Part shown: piece after piece, positions 1-12,024 of the stretch
Numbering within the stretch: the stretch's first letter is position 1
Layout: the number at the start of each line of letters is the position of its first letter
Source of the DNA: Isoetes taiwanensis
Taxonomy: Eukaryota > Streptophyta > Lycopodiopsida > Isoetales > Isoetaceae
NCBI GenBank assembly: GCA_021234155.1
Contig: JAJEKV010000005.1
Location: forward strand, 14,177,449-14,241,448
DNA: 64,000 nucleotides
Direction of reading: 5' to 3'
Translations under genes and position numbers: made by a program
The notes under the pieces: generated by a model
Databases searched by the model: none
What the model was told of the DNA's origin: nothing
What the model saw: the letters and a program-made list of their open reading frames with translations, nothing else

Positions 1-170
1 AAATTTTTTTAAACCGGAACTGTTTAAACTACTTGTGCGAAAAAATCCGATAAGCGAAACAGTTGTTTTAAACCGGGCATTTTGCTAAGGAAAAAACTTT
101 TTGCGCCTTGTTTGGTCTATTTTGTGCGGTGAAATATTATATATAAGAAAAACGTGTTTAGCTCTAGAAT
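1..170. repeat. AT-rich stretch with GCGAAA/TTTAAAC motifs
   Basis: Non-coding sequence built of short recurring words such as GCGAAA and GTTTAAACTA. The same vocabulary recurs at 6,660-6,965, and a similar GCGTGTAGCGAAAAA-like segment lies near 51,670. I infer that these are end-proximal repeats of one transposon family, possibly framing the hAT relic between them. No terminal inverted repeat could be defined. The orientation of the motif is direct, not inverted, so this is tentative. Confidence 0.3.
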
Positions 171-594
171 TAAGCCTCGGCCAGATTTGACTACCCGGTC
201 GAGTCCACATACTCCTTGGGGAAGCGGTTGACCTTTGAGGTGTGGGTTTTTTTTTTTCGTCAGGGCCGATCTTGGGAATTGTGAAGGAGATTCCTCCTTC
301 CGCGAGTTTTCCGACCTTGGGTTCCTACCCTGTTCCTTAGAGATCTATAGGTTCTTGTCCTTTACTCCTTACGTTCGAACGGGACGTCGATGTAACATAT
401 GCGTAGTGAGCTTGCTCCTTCGCGTATATAGACGTCGGCCTTTAGTTTGGACGATTAAGGAGTCTTTACCCTTTAGCATACCGAAAGCGAGACGGTAATT
501 TTAGATAGCGGCCCCGGGGATGGCGGTCATGCATCTACATCCGGCGCCGCCGGCGGTCATGCGTCATCGTCTAGGGGTGCGCGGCCATGTAGCG

Positions 595-2850
595 ATGATC
601 ATGGCAGGAACGCGGGGGTTGGAACAAAGACGTGGAAGAATTATATGTTGAAATACTAGAGAGGGTCACGAGTGGGGTTTGTGAAGGAATTTGAGTGAGA
701 ATGAGTGGCAATGTGTATTTTGTGGGTACCGTCAATAAATGGATCGCGCGACAAGAATACGAGCTCATCTTTTACGGGATCCTAAAATTGGGGTGCAAAC
801 ATGTGCGGCATCCGGGCGACATATGACAAGATGCACTTGAAGTGTTGGGTTAAAAAGAATAGCGGCGAAGAACCACGGCCAAAAGGGATAGCCAAAAGGA
901 CCTTCACCATGCCAAGAAGAAGAGATCAATTACACCACCCCTCTGCCCGGTAATGTACCAACCCGGAGGGTGGACTAGGGTCGATAGAAGGGGTTAAGTA
1001 CAGGCCGAAAAAAGAATGGCGAGAGACAATTGAGATAGTGGAAAACCAGGACTAAAGCAACAGGAGGGTTGACCCGATTAGCCCAACATCGAGCAAAACC
1101 GAAGAAGCAATTGTTGAAGGTTGTAGAGGCATTTTTATATGTCGGGTTGTCTCCACATATTTTGGAGCACAAAGCAATGAAAGAAGCCTTCTAGGAAGTT
1201 GCCAAAGCGGGGGCGGCTTTTAGATTGCCTTCATACAAAAATGCCAATAACAAAATGGTGGATGAAATTCAGGGAAAATAGTCGAGAGGGTGGAAATGAA
1301 GTTAAATGGTATTATTCTTGAAGCCGGGGCCGGCCTCACTAGTGACCCGATGGTTGGAGCAATGTAAACAAGGACCATCTTATAAATTTCATGATCGTGT
1401 ATCCGAGTGGCTAAGTATTCTTGAAAATGCTGAGAAACCAAAAGCTGACCAAGTCACGGAGATTGGATTTTCAAAAAAAAGGTGATAGAGAGTTTGGACC
1501 CAGAAGAATATTTCAGGTCGTAATGGACAACATCTAATTGTAAGTTAAGCGGGTGAATTGTTGGAGTCGAATTTCGAGTTGCTGCGCGACCCGGCTATGA
1601 ATGCCATTGCCTAAACTTATTGCTGAAGGACTGGTTTTCCAGTACACTTGGTTCAAAGATCCCATTCAAGGCCCGTTATCTCGTGAAATTCATCACAAAG
1701 AAGCCCGGCAATTTCACGCCATATACAAGTCATTCGTCGGGAAGGCCCTAGCACTCATGAATCCCGGCGGACTTCGGTTTGGTTCCAATTACATTCATTT
1801 GTCTTGAAAGAGTGCTTAGGTGTCGCGACTCGATTATCTCGACCTTCAACCATACGAGTTCTTTGAATGGGAGAGGAGGCGAAGGAAAAAATGCTTCAAA
1901 ACCGCCGTGACAAAGCGCCGCCCTTCAGAAAATGCTTGGGCGGGGAGACATTCGAGAGGCGAAAGAATGTTGTCAAGTGCATGCAACCCGTTTGTCATGC
2001 CATTAAAACCCTTGATTCTTGAGGCAAGCGGAAAGGTCTGGAGGTCTTTGGCACTCCATTCAATCCTTTCTACAACGCGATGGCCCCAATGCACCCTTTG
2101 ACAATGCTAAAGCGTGGCGACCTTTGCTTAGAGACTTCAATGAGCGATGGAAGAAGTCCTACAATGATCTTCATGGCGCGCGACATACTTTAGACCCACA
2201 CAACCATGATATGGACCAGCATACGGATAAAGAAGTGATGGGTTCATTGAAGAAGGTTGCAAAAATGTTTTACCCCCCACAAATCCGGACTACAAAATTT
2301 TCATTCTTAGGAGTTAACCGAATACGAGAACTTGAGTGGAAGGTGGGCAGATGAAGAGCTTCCACGATGCCTTTGGAGAGTCACAAGAAGGAACCAAATA
2401 TGGAATCTTATGCATGATGGCAAGCCCATGGACAAAGTTCTTGTCACGTTCTGAGCCCTTGCAATGACTATCCTCTCCTTGGTATGGGAGGAACTCGTGC
2501 TTATAAGTACATACATAGTGTGACCACGAAAATCGCCTCTTGCATAAGAAGGTGACAAACTTGTATATAACTTCTCAAACCGGCCTTCTTGAATGCGGCG
2601 ATGGTGCGGTAAGTAGTTGATAAGCTACAGTTTCCTTTCATGGATCACGTCATTCTCGAAGTGGAAGAGGACAACCAAGGCGGTGAGGGCGAAGCGCTTC
2701 TTTGTCAGAAATGCCGCTAACCATGTTGATGAGGACATTCAACGTACCATTTTGTCGATGCGAAGATTTAGACAAGAACATGTTCTCGGACGACTCAAGC
2801 GGCGGCGAAGATCTGAAGAAAGTCGAGTCTGAAAGGCCAGGTCAATAAAT
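595..2850 (+). pseudogene. decayed hAT-family transposase (BED finger, DUF659, hAT C-terminal region)
   Basis: Pieces of a cut-and-paste hAT transposase appear in order but in changing frames. A BED-type zinc finger lies at about 703-835 (EWQCVFCGYR, then RIRAHLL and GVQTC, with an in-frame stop). The start of the DUF659-like RNase-H-fold region is at 1,110-1,240 (FLYVGLSPHILEH, then LPSYK). A VFQVVMDN block, matching the family's VTDN-type motif, is near 1,510-1,535. An LDYLDLQPYEFFEWERR block is at 1,825-1,880, and FNERWKK...LHGARHTLDP at about 2,135-2,200. A degraded C-terminal dimerisation segment (LVYNFSNR-like) and an acidic tail follow at about 2,430-2,700. No frame is open throughout; I count several frameshifts and stops. 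In the living family this protein excises and reinserts its own element. Here it is a relic, or an element made to look broken by consensus errors. An AATAAA at about 3,153 could be its polyadenylation signal. Confidence 0.75.
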
Positions 2851-2859
2851 CTGGGGAGA

Positions 2860-4440
2860 TCGGCTTGAGGACTTAATGATGCGTGACCCGGACGGACTCT
2901 TCAATGCCAATGACCCGACAAAACGAACAGCGTGTCGGGAAAAAACACATCTCAAGGGCGTTGTAGTAAGGGGAAAAGGGCGGAGGAGGTTGAACCTAGG
3001 CCCAGCCCAGGCCGAAGAAGAAAGGCGGAAGCCGGATGATGAAAGCCCGATGAAGGCGGTGATGTCTAGAAAAAGGATTTGATGGTACCCTCGATCTATC
3101 TATTGTAATCGTGTATGAGGATGTTCAAACTATTGTAACCATTCGGCACTATGAATAAAAAGTAAAGTTTTTGTTACAAGTTTTTGTCTTCTATATATTT
3201 ACGTCACCTTGTTTTTGTGTTTCTTTCATGTATGATGTTTCTTTCATGTATGATGGTTCATGTAACTTGGTCCATGTTTCATTCATGTCTAACATCGGTC
3301 GACCTAAGTGCCTAGGGAACCTGGCACACCCTAAGCGGGATTGACTTCCGTTGACACTTGCCTCTTAGCATGCCCGCGAATCTTAGCGATGAGGAGTAAT
3401 CTCATGTCAAAGGGTCAAGCGGCTCTGGATCGGTCGATCACGACTTTGGCCGGATCTGAGATTTCACTAGATACCACGATACACTAGGTTCACAAGGTTC
3501 AATCTTGTACATCCTCCCAACCACTAGATAGGTGAAGCATTATCTCGGTCGCCAAGTTGGACAAATGTTTAGTTCATTCATGTATGATGGTTCTTTCTAT
3601 GTTTCTTTCATGTGTATGCCAAATTAGGGAATAACCCGGTGCATGGTTGGGCTTTGAATATATCGGGACCTATAATGCATACTCTATTCCTCACGGGTGG
3701 CACATGCTCTGAATACCGGGGGATGTCACATAGTTCAAAGCATATATACCATGTGAGTGAAAAGAAGTGGGTTTTACCTAAGCCGTATGTATAAATCTGG
3801 ATAGGGGCTTGGCTAGGGGTTTTGGGGGGGAATCGATTAAATATGTATACGGGAAGGGGCATTTAGAAGGTTGGACAAAGGCGCACGGAGGGTTTTTTGC
3901 TGACCCCATTAACGCCGTGGCGTATCACCTTTATAGTAGGTGAAACCCGGTGCAATACCAAATGGGTTTGCATGGCATGTGCCACCCAAAGGAATGGAGG
4001 TACAAATTATAGGTCGATGGCATTCAAGCGCTTGATTTGGCGTACCAGGATATCAAAGTCAATAATCTCAAATGAACCCGCACGGAATCGCAAGCAACCA
4101 CTAGGCTGATATCATCCCATTGCCACAATAAAAATAGAGTACTCAAAATCCTTGTTACCTACGTCGATGTACAATCCACCACCGCCAAAGGGATCGTCCT
4201 CTAATTTCAAGTCATAGTGATGCTCAAGGTTCTCCATCAATAGCGGGAGTTAGGATGTTCCATGACTTGGTGCCTAACAGCGGCCGCTATATAGATGGAC
4301 AGCAGAGGGCCACTTTGGCTTGAAAGTAAATCGCATCTCACCTCGGCGTCATAGCAACTTCTACCTCTAGAGCGAGCGATTTTTGCTCCAGGCCCCATTG
4401 TGAGCCTCTTTTATGTAATATAACCTAGCAAAGTGACTAA
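2860..4440. other. no recognisable gene
   Basis: AT-rich to mixed sequence with short fortuitous ORFs on both strands. A repeated ATGTATGATG-like segment lies at 3,225-3,260 and again at 3,580-3,600. Translations around 3,610-4,110 (for example NPVHGWALNISGP, then GGTCSEYRGM) look protein-like in one frame but match no family I recognise. It may be the tail of the same transposable element. Confidence 0.3.
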
Positions 4441-4441
4441 G

Positions 4442-5250
4442 CTACATTGACATGGAGAGACTACACAAAGGCGAGGAGCAAAGCTTCGCTCTTTCTAGAG
4501 GAGGTAACAAAAACTCTTTATGAAGCTCTTTATGAAGCTTAAGCAAGCCGCTTAAAAACGACATAGTTAGATCACCCACTCTTTGAGCAACATATAACTC
4601 TTGCTTTCTTCGTTGCTCAAGCTTATGGACGTCGACCTGGGACATGAGGCTTATACCTAATCTCTTAAATGCATGCACGGCAAACTCATTATCTCCATGA
4701 TGCACAAAAGAGATGCACAAGAACCCCCATTCCAATAGGGAAATATCAACCTGTTCTTTCCAACCTGGTTATGCGGCCAATGCAGTATGATAGACCCATG
4801 TCAACTTTGCATTTGTGATTCCCTCATGTTTTTCATCATGGCCTTTACTATCACATCAGGGCCTAGTCGTACCTAACCGCACATCATCATTCTGAAATTT
4901 AACACACAATAGGGTTAAGTCTTTAAAGAAAACTAGAACCCAAGATATTGCATTTGAATACGGTTCCATATGTTCTGAACCAATTACGGTCTGTTCATTA
5001 TTTGAGAGGAATCCACCATTGCAAACCATATAGTCTTGGCATCGCCCTTTTTCTTGCTTCCCACTCTTTTATCGGTTTCACCCGGGGCGGCTTGGCTCTA
5101 ATAGTGCGTGCCAACACTTTCTTAACTAGGTGGGGGTTGATGGGTTTCCTTTCTAAGCTTTCGATTAAGTCCAAGGCGTGTTCCATTCCACGACCTTATC
5201 TTTCAAAGACTCTCTCAAAGGGACTAGTTAGATTTGCCACATAAAGAATC
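4442..5250 (-). pseudogene. uncharacterised minus-strand coding relic
   Basis: Two minus-strand ORFs (4,442-4,735, 97 aa; 4,998-5,186, 62 aa) lie close together. The second reads HALDLIESLERKPINPHLVK and then has many basic residues (KKVLARTIRAKPPRVKPIKE), which looks more like real protein than random sequence. I do not recognise a family. Opposite-strand accessory genes occur in some large plant DNA transposons, so this could be a second gene of the element containing the 0.6-2.85 kb hAT relic. A random ORF is equally possible. Confidence 0.2.
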
Positions 5251-6660
5251 ATATTTCGGTTATGCGGGATACATTGCCATCTATCCAAGCATACCTTTCG
5301 GTATCAATCTTTTTTCGGGTTCTAGGTCTAGCATTGAGGCCCAAAAGCTCTCTCGGCATCTCTCATGAGACTTGAGTGGAAGTCTAGCCATCCTTAGATG
5401 CATTTGTAGTAATCAACTCTAACTTCCGGATGGGTGGCGGCACATATTCACTCACAAAACCAATTCATTAAAGCGAGGTCTTAAGGAGGGACCATGGGCA
5501 TTTGGGGTCTTGATCTTTTCCTTTGCATCTTAATAGAGGACTTCGGCCTCTGGGTTCATAATGAGGCTACGCTTCTACCCTAGGTCCTTCTTTAGGGCTC
5601 ATGTGCGACTCTGGCGCTTCTAGTCTAAGCCGGATCTAACTCTTGGATTCATAGCGACTTTAGAAAAGCGTGTATAGATAGCGATATGCCAAGCTGTACC
5701 AAAGCGGCAACAATACCTAAAAGTCTGGGGAAAAAAAAAACCCACTTTAGTGAGTGTCAATAAAAGTGAAATGGTTCATTAATTTTCTAGTAAACTACTA
5801 AGTTTCAAGCTTGGCGGTTATAGGCACCCTACTCTAACTTTCGGATGAAATGCATTTCTCTCATTCTCTTCAACAAGTTTCACTTATGATCGACCCGACT
5901 CTTGCGACTCCATTAGGAAACTCCCTTATAGAGGTTGGCTGACACTCAAAAGAACATATTGCATAAGACCACCTAGCAAAGTCACAAATATTTAATGAAA
6001 TATACGCCACTTCCTATATTAGTGTTGGACTTTCGTCAACAACACCGTTAGAAAATAGGGTATATCTCATTAAATATTCTTCTAACCTTCCATAAGAGTA
6101 CAACAAGCGGCAGGAGAGGGCTATACACCTAAATGGGAGGTTGACCCTAGCAATCCTCGACATCAGCAATGACACCCACCCTCGGCATGGCACAATTCAA
6201 TGTGGCATGCGGTATCCTTGCCTCGACCAAGGATCACTCCGAACTAAAACCTAGTCTCTCTTAATGCACTCCCTACCGTAACTGCTACTGTTGTCGATGA
6301 AAGGGTAGGCAACCAAATTTCTCTTTCTTATTTTTTTATTTTTATTTCTTTTTCATTATTTTTTTTTCTTTTTTTTTATTGTTTCTGTTCTATTGTTTTT
6401 TTTTTCTTTTTTTTTTCATTATTTTTTTCACAAAAATAAATCAGTCTGGATTCGACCATAGAACGAGACGCTCACCATCGTCATGCCCCTCAATGGAGGG
6501 GGGCAACAGGCAAGGGCCTCACTATGGAGGAACCCTAGACCTACAAGAAAAAAAACAACGAAAAACGAACTAGATTTGTCTAAAAACTAAGAAAAAATGA
6601 AAAAAAGGGGAAGAAGGGCACAGGTTGTGGAGGAGGGCGCAGGTGGTTTACCTCCTTCTG
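5250..6660. other. no gene seen; T-rich tract at 6,320-6,430
   Basis: No motif or sizeable ORF was recognised. A strongly T-rich low-complexity tract (long T runs broken by A, C and G) occupies about 6,320-6,430. Microsatellite-like slippage is the simplest explanation. Confidence 0.4.
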
Positions 6661-6965
6661 CGCAAAAACAACGAAAATGCGCCTCCTTATATATATAGAA
6701 AAGTTCGGCGTGGCGAAAACTCTTGTTTAAACTACGCGACACGCTTAGCGTAGCGAAACTTATAAACCGACTTTTGTGAGCGAAAAAAATTTCGGCGTGG
6801 CGAAAATATCTATTTAAACTTCTGTGAAAGAAGTTCGCATAAAGCGAAAAATTAAAGACCAGCTTACCTTCGAAGTCGGGGAAGTCCGGCGTGTGAAAAC
6901 ATGAACTTTAAACTCTGTGAAAAGAGGTCCGCGTGAAACCGAAGGTTTAAACTTCTGTAAATTTT
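6660..6965. repeat. GCGAAA/TTTAAAC-motif repeat, second copy
   Basis: Repeats of a TTCGGCGTGGCGAAAA phrase followed by TTTAAACT occur at about 6,703-6,735 and 6,790-6,820, and a more diverged version at about 6,885-6,920. The vocabulary is shared with bases 1-170. It probably belongs to the end region of a DNA transposon, but no clean terminal repeat is visible. Confidence 0.35.
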
Positions 6966-7070
6966 TGTGGTAAAATATGATAAATGCATTATTTTTCTCA
7001 AAAATGCGTATTTTTCGGACTTCCTCGTCCCGAAAAATAATTTCATGCGTTACATAACCTATCTGCGAGG

Positions 7071-8010
7071 TCATGCGATACGCCTGTGACTATTGTTTTG
7101 CATTCGTCTGGCCTTCCAACTGGGGTCGGTCAAGGCGAATGGATGCATCCCAATACATTGAGGGCCGGAAATTCCACCCCGGTACTTGTAGGCGGGTGTG
7201 ACCCCTCTATTATCGCCCCGATAAGTGAGCACGGGGTCTTTGGATGGCGTGAGAGGATATGAGGACCACCTTAGTCTTGGCGGGTTGACCGCGTAATAAA
7301 AGTCGCTGGCGGAGAATGTGTCGGGGGCATCTAGGTGTGCTGCATGCCCTCGGTATATGGGCCAAAAGGTCCACATCATCCGCATAGATGAGCTGCAGGG
7401 GATGACTGGTGCAGAGGCGCTATCACGAGTCCCCATTGGCGACAAGCTTCGGGCTTCCGGTCAATGTAAAGTCCAAAGAGTGTGGGTGAGAGGACAACCT
7501 TGCCCTAACTCTAATGCTCTGCTGGCAAATGGCTGTCCTTCGGTTGCATGCGACTGTGCGACTCTGCGTCTATCTACAGCTGGCGTTACGTAGATCCATA
7601 GGGAGCCCGGATGGTGCAATCTAAGCCCACAACTTTTCGAGGAATGCGTGTGAAAGCTTTTGCAAAGTCCACAAAAGCAATGATCTGAGGTCCTCCAGGC
7701 GGTTCTAGCTGTCACATTAGGGCCACGAGTGTGAAGATGTGATCAATGGTCGAATGTCGAGAATTGAGGCTTGCACTGGATAAGTGCCACGATTTCAGCC
7801 CTCTGCCCATCCCGATTACATTTGTTTCGAGAATGCCCGCGCCTTATGACTTGGCAAACACCGAAATGACCATAATGGTTCTGTAATTGGTCGGCGATGT
7901 GGATCCCCTACCTTGTAGATCGGAACAATCCTGCTTATGTCAAATGGAGTGCCTAAATTCAATAATGAACATGGCCAATTTGAAATCCCTCCAATAATGG
8001 CCTTTGATCG
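7071..8010 (-). pseudogene. decayed LINE-type reverse transcriptase (ORF2 fragment)
   Basis: Reading the minus strand from 8,010 downward, the hallmarks of a non-LTR retrotransposon RT appear in order: RIVPIYKVGDPHRRPI at about 7,950-7,890 (RT N-terminal block), FVDFAKAF at about 7,690-7,660 (first catalytic Asp block), QGCPLTHTL followed in another frame by FGLYIDR at about 7,510-7,450, and a degraded Y/F-x-D-D block near 7,380. A thumb-like segment (YKYRGG, then MHPFALTDPSWKARR) follows at 7,190-7,090. Frames change between the blocks, so it cannot be expressed as one protein. Such an RT normally copies element RNA at the genomic target site. Both element ends appear to be missing. Confidence 0.75.
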
Positions 8011-8027
8011 CATACAATAGGAAATAG

Positions 8028-8172
8028 TCTCCTATTTAAAAAAATGAGTTGAGTTAAACCAACATCATGCCATTAGAATGATTAGCATCATTGATAGCAT
8101 ATAGTCTCTTATTTAAGAAAAAGGAGTTGAGTTAAACCAAGCACATCATGTCACTAGAATGATTAGCATCAG
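8028..8172. repeat. two-copy tandem duplication, about 70 bp
   Basis: Two adjacent copies of a segment containing ATAGTCTC(C/T)TATTTAA, GAGTTGAGTTAAACCAA and AGAATGATTAGCATCA, with small differences between copies. It is non-coding. Confidence 0.8.
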
Positions 8173-8174
8173 AG

Positions 8175-9300
8175 CAATGTGCAGACTCTAAGGATCCAAT
8201 ATAAATTTTGGCGAGTATAATTTATCAAGATTTAATGAAAATAACCTATCATTGAAAAACAGTATATGGTTGAGCTGATTTGAAGAATGGGATCGTAAGT
8301 GTCCAGAAGGAAAGCCTCATGTCTGCTAGTCCTAAAATATTACGGCACCAAATGTTGGCATGCCAATACATCAAGCTATGCTTCAAAAGCTTGTCAAATG
8401 CTTTAGACAGATATGTCGCATAGAAATTGAATCCAAAATCAATCAAACTAAAAGCTATTGTTGATCTACTGCATTCTGGAGAGTCTCATTGTTGGAAGAA
8501 GAGGGACTAGATATTGGAAAGAAGTCCTCTATAACAACTCCACAAATTCCTTGGCCCACTTTAATTTGGCTTCATAATCTATTAACTATGCGAAGATATG
8601 AAGATTAACTACTGATACTCCAGATTCATTTTCAGAAGCGTCTTTATCTAAGCAGCAAAGATCCTGCTTTGTTGCTAGTATCTTCATGATGGACGCAACA
8701 TGTCATCATGGCAAATTTTAGCTTTCCTAAAGGTGAACATAGAAAGAAGATGTAGAAATAAACTTACCAAAGTTGGACTTACAAACAATGCTCCTTGATT
8801 GTGGAACCTCGGGATTGCAAAAGCCTCATTTCTAGAAGTTTGCTTGTGAAGCATCACCATTCTAACCATTCTGAAGCAAATTACAGCCATGATTAGTTCA
8901 TCCAAGGACTTCCATGTGACGTTCAATGTAAGAAGTTCAATGTAAAAGCTAAAATTATGCATTTCATGTCATAGCTTCAGGCTGTAGTCCATTTAGGTCA
9001 TCTGAAACTGATGCAAGTTTAAAAATTAGTTGGAAATCTTTTTATCATACACATTCAAGCAACCAAAACCTTATTAGTTGCAGCCTGCACAAGAATGTGC
9101 TCCACCTTCCTGTGTAAGGGCATCTAGATTGATATGCAATGGTACATTCTAATACATAGTGACTAAAATCAGAGGCATAAGTTTTGCAGATGACTTCCTA
9201 AAGGCCTCTTTTCAGCAATAACAGACCATCACTTACCTGATACAGAAATAGGTCGCTTTGCAATGAAACGAACAATAGGAAGGCCAAATTTAAGAAGATT
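8175..9300. other. no recognisable gene
   Basis: AT-rich sequence with short ORFs only. The minus-strand 92-aa ORF at 8,684-8,962 shows no domain or motif that I recognise. Confidence 0.3.
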
Positions 9301-9304
9301 AAAT

Positions 9305-9500
9305 CCGGAGCTTTAAAGAAATGCATAAACAATGTTTGTCACACCCATTTACTGATATGCAGATTCGAAACCAAAGTTTGGTGCATGCCATGAGGCCGTC
9401 AAAACTCCGAACGTTTAAAGAAGTGCATAAACTTTGCTTACCACAGCCCATATGCAAACCCGAAATCAAGGTTTTATGCATGCCATGAGTCGTTTTGCAG
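9305..9500. repeat. two-copy tandem duplication, about 104 bp
   Basis: Two diverged adjacent copies share TTTAAAGAARTGCATAAAC, a CACAnCCCAT segment, CGAAAYCAAGGTTT-like sequence and GCATGCCATGAG. It is non-coding as far as can be seen. Confidence 0.75.
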
Positions 9501-9699
9501 GGAATCGATCATGAAATGGGTCGAAAAAACAAACCATTAAGCTGGACGATTTTTTCGGATGTGCAGTGCAAAGTCTTTCATCTCCACTGGTTGTTCTGGA
9601 TATGTGTTAAGGTCCAGCATGAAATAAGAGATCTCAAGCTTATAAACAAGCAACGTAAAAAGCTCTACTACAACTCCCCAAACCCACAGCCTTTCTAAA

Positions 9700-11560
9700 C
9701 CCTAGGACTGAATGCCACGATGCTTTTATACAAAATTCAAAGAAACAAGATGCTAACGCTTCAATGGGTTGTCCTTTAGAGGAGCCATTGATGCATGCAC
9801 AATTACAGACTATTGTGATTACCATCTAGGTGACAATGATCCCCGTATTTATTGACTCTTATTCGATATTTTGTGTTTATTGACTGTTATCACCCTGCAA
9901 ACGATAAGAGTCGATGTTGTACTTCCGATTAAATAGAGCGTAAAATGCTATTGTTTTCGTGATATGTATTCAATCGTTCAGTGTTGTTTAGTGGAGGGTT
10001 GCTTTATAATTATGGATTGCTTTGGCATGAATGTTTGTTAATTATAGAACATTAGGTTCCTAGTTGTTTTTATTTCCACTACTACGGTCTGTCTTATAGT
10101 TGATCCTTTCAATAACAAGCACATTGAGAACTAGTATTGTCCTAGCCATTGCCGTCAACTTTGTTATTGCAATGACAGAAGTTTTTAAAGGGAATGATAA
10201 CCCCAATAGTTTTAGCATCAGCCAAAATGATGTGTTTGAGCTTGTGTCACACTCTGAAAAAGCTTCTACTTTTAATGCATTTCTTTTTCCACCTCCTAAA
10301 GATAAGAATTGGAAGATCTTTATGTTATGAGATCGGTTGGAATTCTTGGAAAATCATGAGTGTTCAATGTCGCAAGTAAGACATCTTCTTTTTGGGTTGC
10401 CCCTAGGGGGGCAAACCCTCGTTTATGTGGGTATGTGGGCATATTCAGGTATATGCCAGCATTGGTGACTGCTAAAAACTGGCTCTTTCTTGTAAATGCT
10501 CGGTCGCATCTGTTGGTGGTCCAGCCCCAGTCGCCTGTGTTCGAACTGGCAAACCGGCATCCATTCTATAGGAGATCCGGCAGTTCACAGTATTTTCTAT
10601 CAGAGCCTATCCCTTTGGAGCGTAACATAAGGGAACAAACCAGGCCTCAGAAAAACCCAGAAACCTGGATGAGGATCAATATAAAATGCTTTCTGGCTTA
10701 TCTCAGTCCACAGCTGTATGGATTTCGGAAAGACCAGGTGAGGGGCCATTTGGACAGGATGCTGGCAAAGGGTCAGAAATGCTTTATGGGCTCTGCTTTC
10801 ATATGAAGATCAAGGTCTGAGCTTTGTTTTGGTGGGATAGGGCCAAGAAGTATGATGTGCCCCTTTCCGGCTGAAGGTATGGCCATCAACTGCTCTTTTA
10901 GAATTAGACATTCTATGGATGCTGGGAAAGGGTTTGAAATGCCTTGTGGGATCTGTTTTGCTAATTTCTAGCCGATGAGAGGACACCCTGAATTGCACTG
11001 TTAAAAATCATGTGGAGTCAATGTGGAAATGGCGTCATTGAGGTTTTCTTCCTTAGGCTAAACCCTGTAATCGCAACTGCTCTTAGACCTTTAAGAATCT
11101 GGAGCCCTTTGAACTCAATCTCAAATCCATCTAAGTTTGTATCTGGAACATTTAATTAGGAACTTGACTCACCGGGGTAAATCTACAATTTTGTGGTTGT
11201 TTTTTCTGTGATGGGTGTCGCTGATGGTTTATTGGCAATAAAATAAGAATTGACAAAGGTTAAACTAATTTCATATAACATCTGTATTGCACTACGAGGA
11301 TAATTATTGCATTTGAGATACACAGTTTCTGAGCCCTTCTGCAGTCTGCATTGCTTCACTGTAACTATCGTTTGCAGGGTTTTAACTTTTAAGAAGCAGG
11401 CAAAAATCTTGAGAAAGAATGAGAAATAAGATAGTTCCTTTGATATCCTTTTGAAGTTGCACCAAACCTTTGCAACTTAGAATTTTCCACTTAGTTTATG
11501 TTTAGCTCTTCCTTAGAAGTAGAAGGTGATAGTAATGTATTCTAAACCTTAAATGTGTGG
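9700..11560. other. no confident gene; local 150-bp duplication at 10,750-10,970
   Basis: A 148-aa ORF at 10,360-10,806 and a 76-aa ORF at 10,100-10,330 are open but show no recognised family. A segment around GGATGCTGGCAAAGGGTCAG (10,757) recurs diverged at about 10,917, so part of the longer ORF lies in duplicated DNA. These positions lie upstream of the PWP1-like exons and could hold eroded exons, but none matches that protein. Confidence 0.3.
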
Positions 11561-11569
11561 CTTCCGCAG

Positions 11570-12022
11570 GAAGATTATGCCTGAGTTGGCAGCCTTAAGT
11601 AAGAGTAAAGAGATTATGTTTGTTGATTCAGGGAATTACGTGGCAGTTGGTTCAATGCAACCAAAAATTGAAATTTGGGATCTGGATGTTGTAAGCATGA
11701 CATGGCATCAGGTTTAAGCACTGCAGTTGCTTCATTTTTTCTTATGTCAAACCTTAATGCAGTTGGACGAGGTTGAACCTGTGGTTGTCTTAGGAGGCCG
11801 AGAAAAAGATGTGAGGGCGGGCAAGAAGAGGAAAAAGAAGGTATTATAGATAATCAACCCATGGCGTTATGAAGGAAATATGCTCATTGTGCAATATCTG
11901 TTCTCGAATAATCATACAGCTAAAAACATGCATGCTTTTTCATATCAGAATTCCGAGTTCAAAAAAGGCAGGCACACAGATTTCATTCTTGGTCTTGCAT
12001 GGAACAACGAGTTTCAATTGTG
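11570..12022 (+). pseudogene. PWP1-like WD40 protein fragment (three exon pieces)
   Basis: Three pieces read as consecutive exons of a periodic tryptophan protein 1 homologue, a nucleolar/chromatin WD-repeat protein linked to ribosome production in yeast. Piece 1 (11,570-11,690, preceded by an AG acceptor and followed by GTAAGC) encodes NYVAVGSMQPKIEIWDLDV. Piece 2 (11,763-11,840, preceded by GCAG and followed by GTATTA) encodes LDEVEPVVVLGG and a Lys/Arg-rich run. Piece 3 (11,949-about 12,020, after ATATCAG) encodes FKKGRHTDFILGLAWNNEF. The order, splice sites and phase match the family's segment just before and into the first WD repeat. The rest of the WD40 propeller (five or more repeats) and the acidic N-terminus were not found nearby, so this is a partial, probably non-functional copy or captured gene fragment. 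The family assignment is from memory of motifs, without a search. Confidence 0.65.
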
Positions 12023-12024
12023 GT

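Noticed and set aside
1-6965. LTR retrotransposon with LTRs at 1-170 and 6,660-6,965
   Set aside because: The two stretches share words but not alignable sequence. No gag, protease, RT or integrase motif is seen between them, while hAT motifs are.
10360-10806. 148-aa ORF
   Set aside because: No recognised motif, and part of it lies in a locally duplicated non-coding segment. There is not enough evidence to call it a gene.
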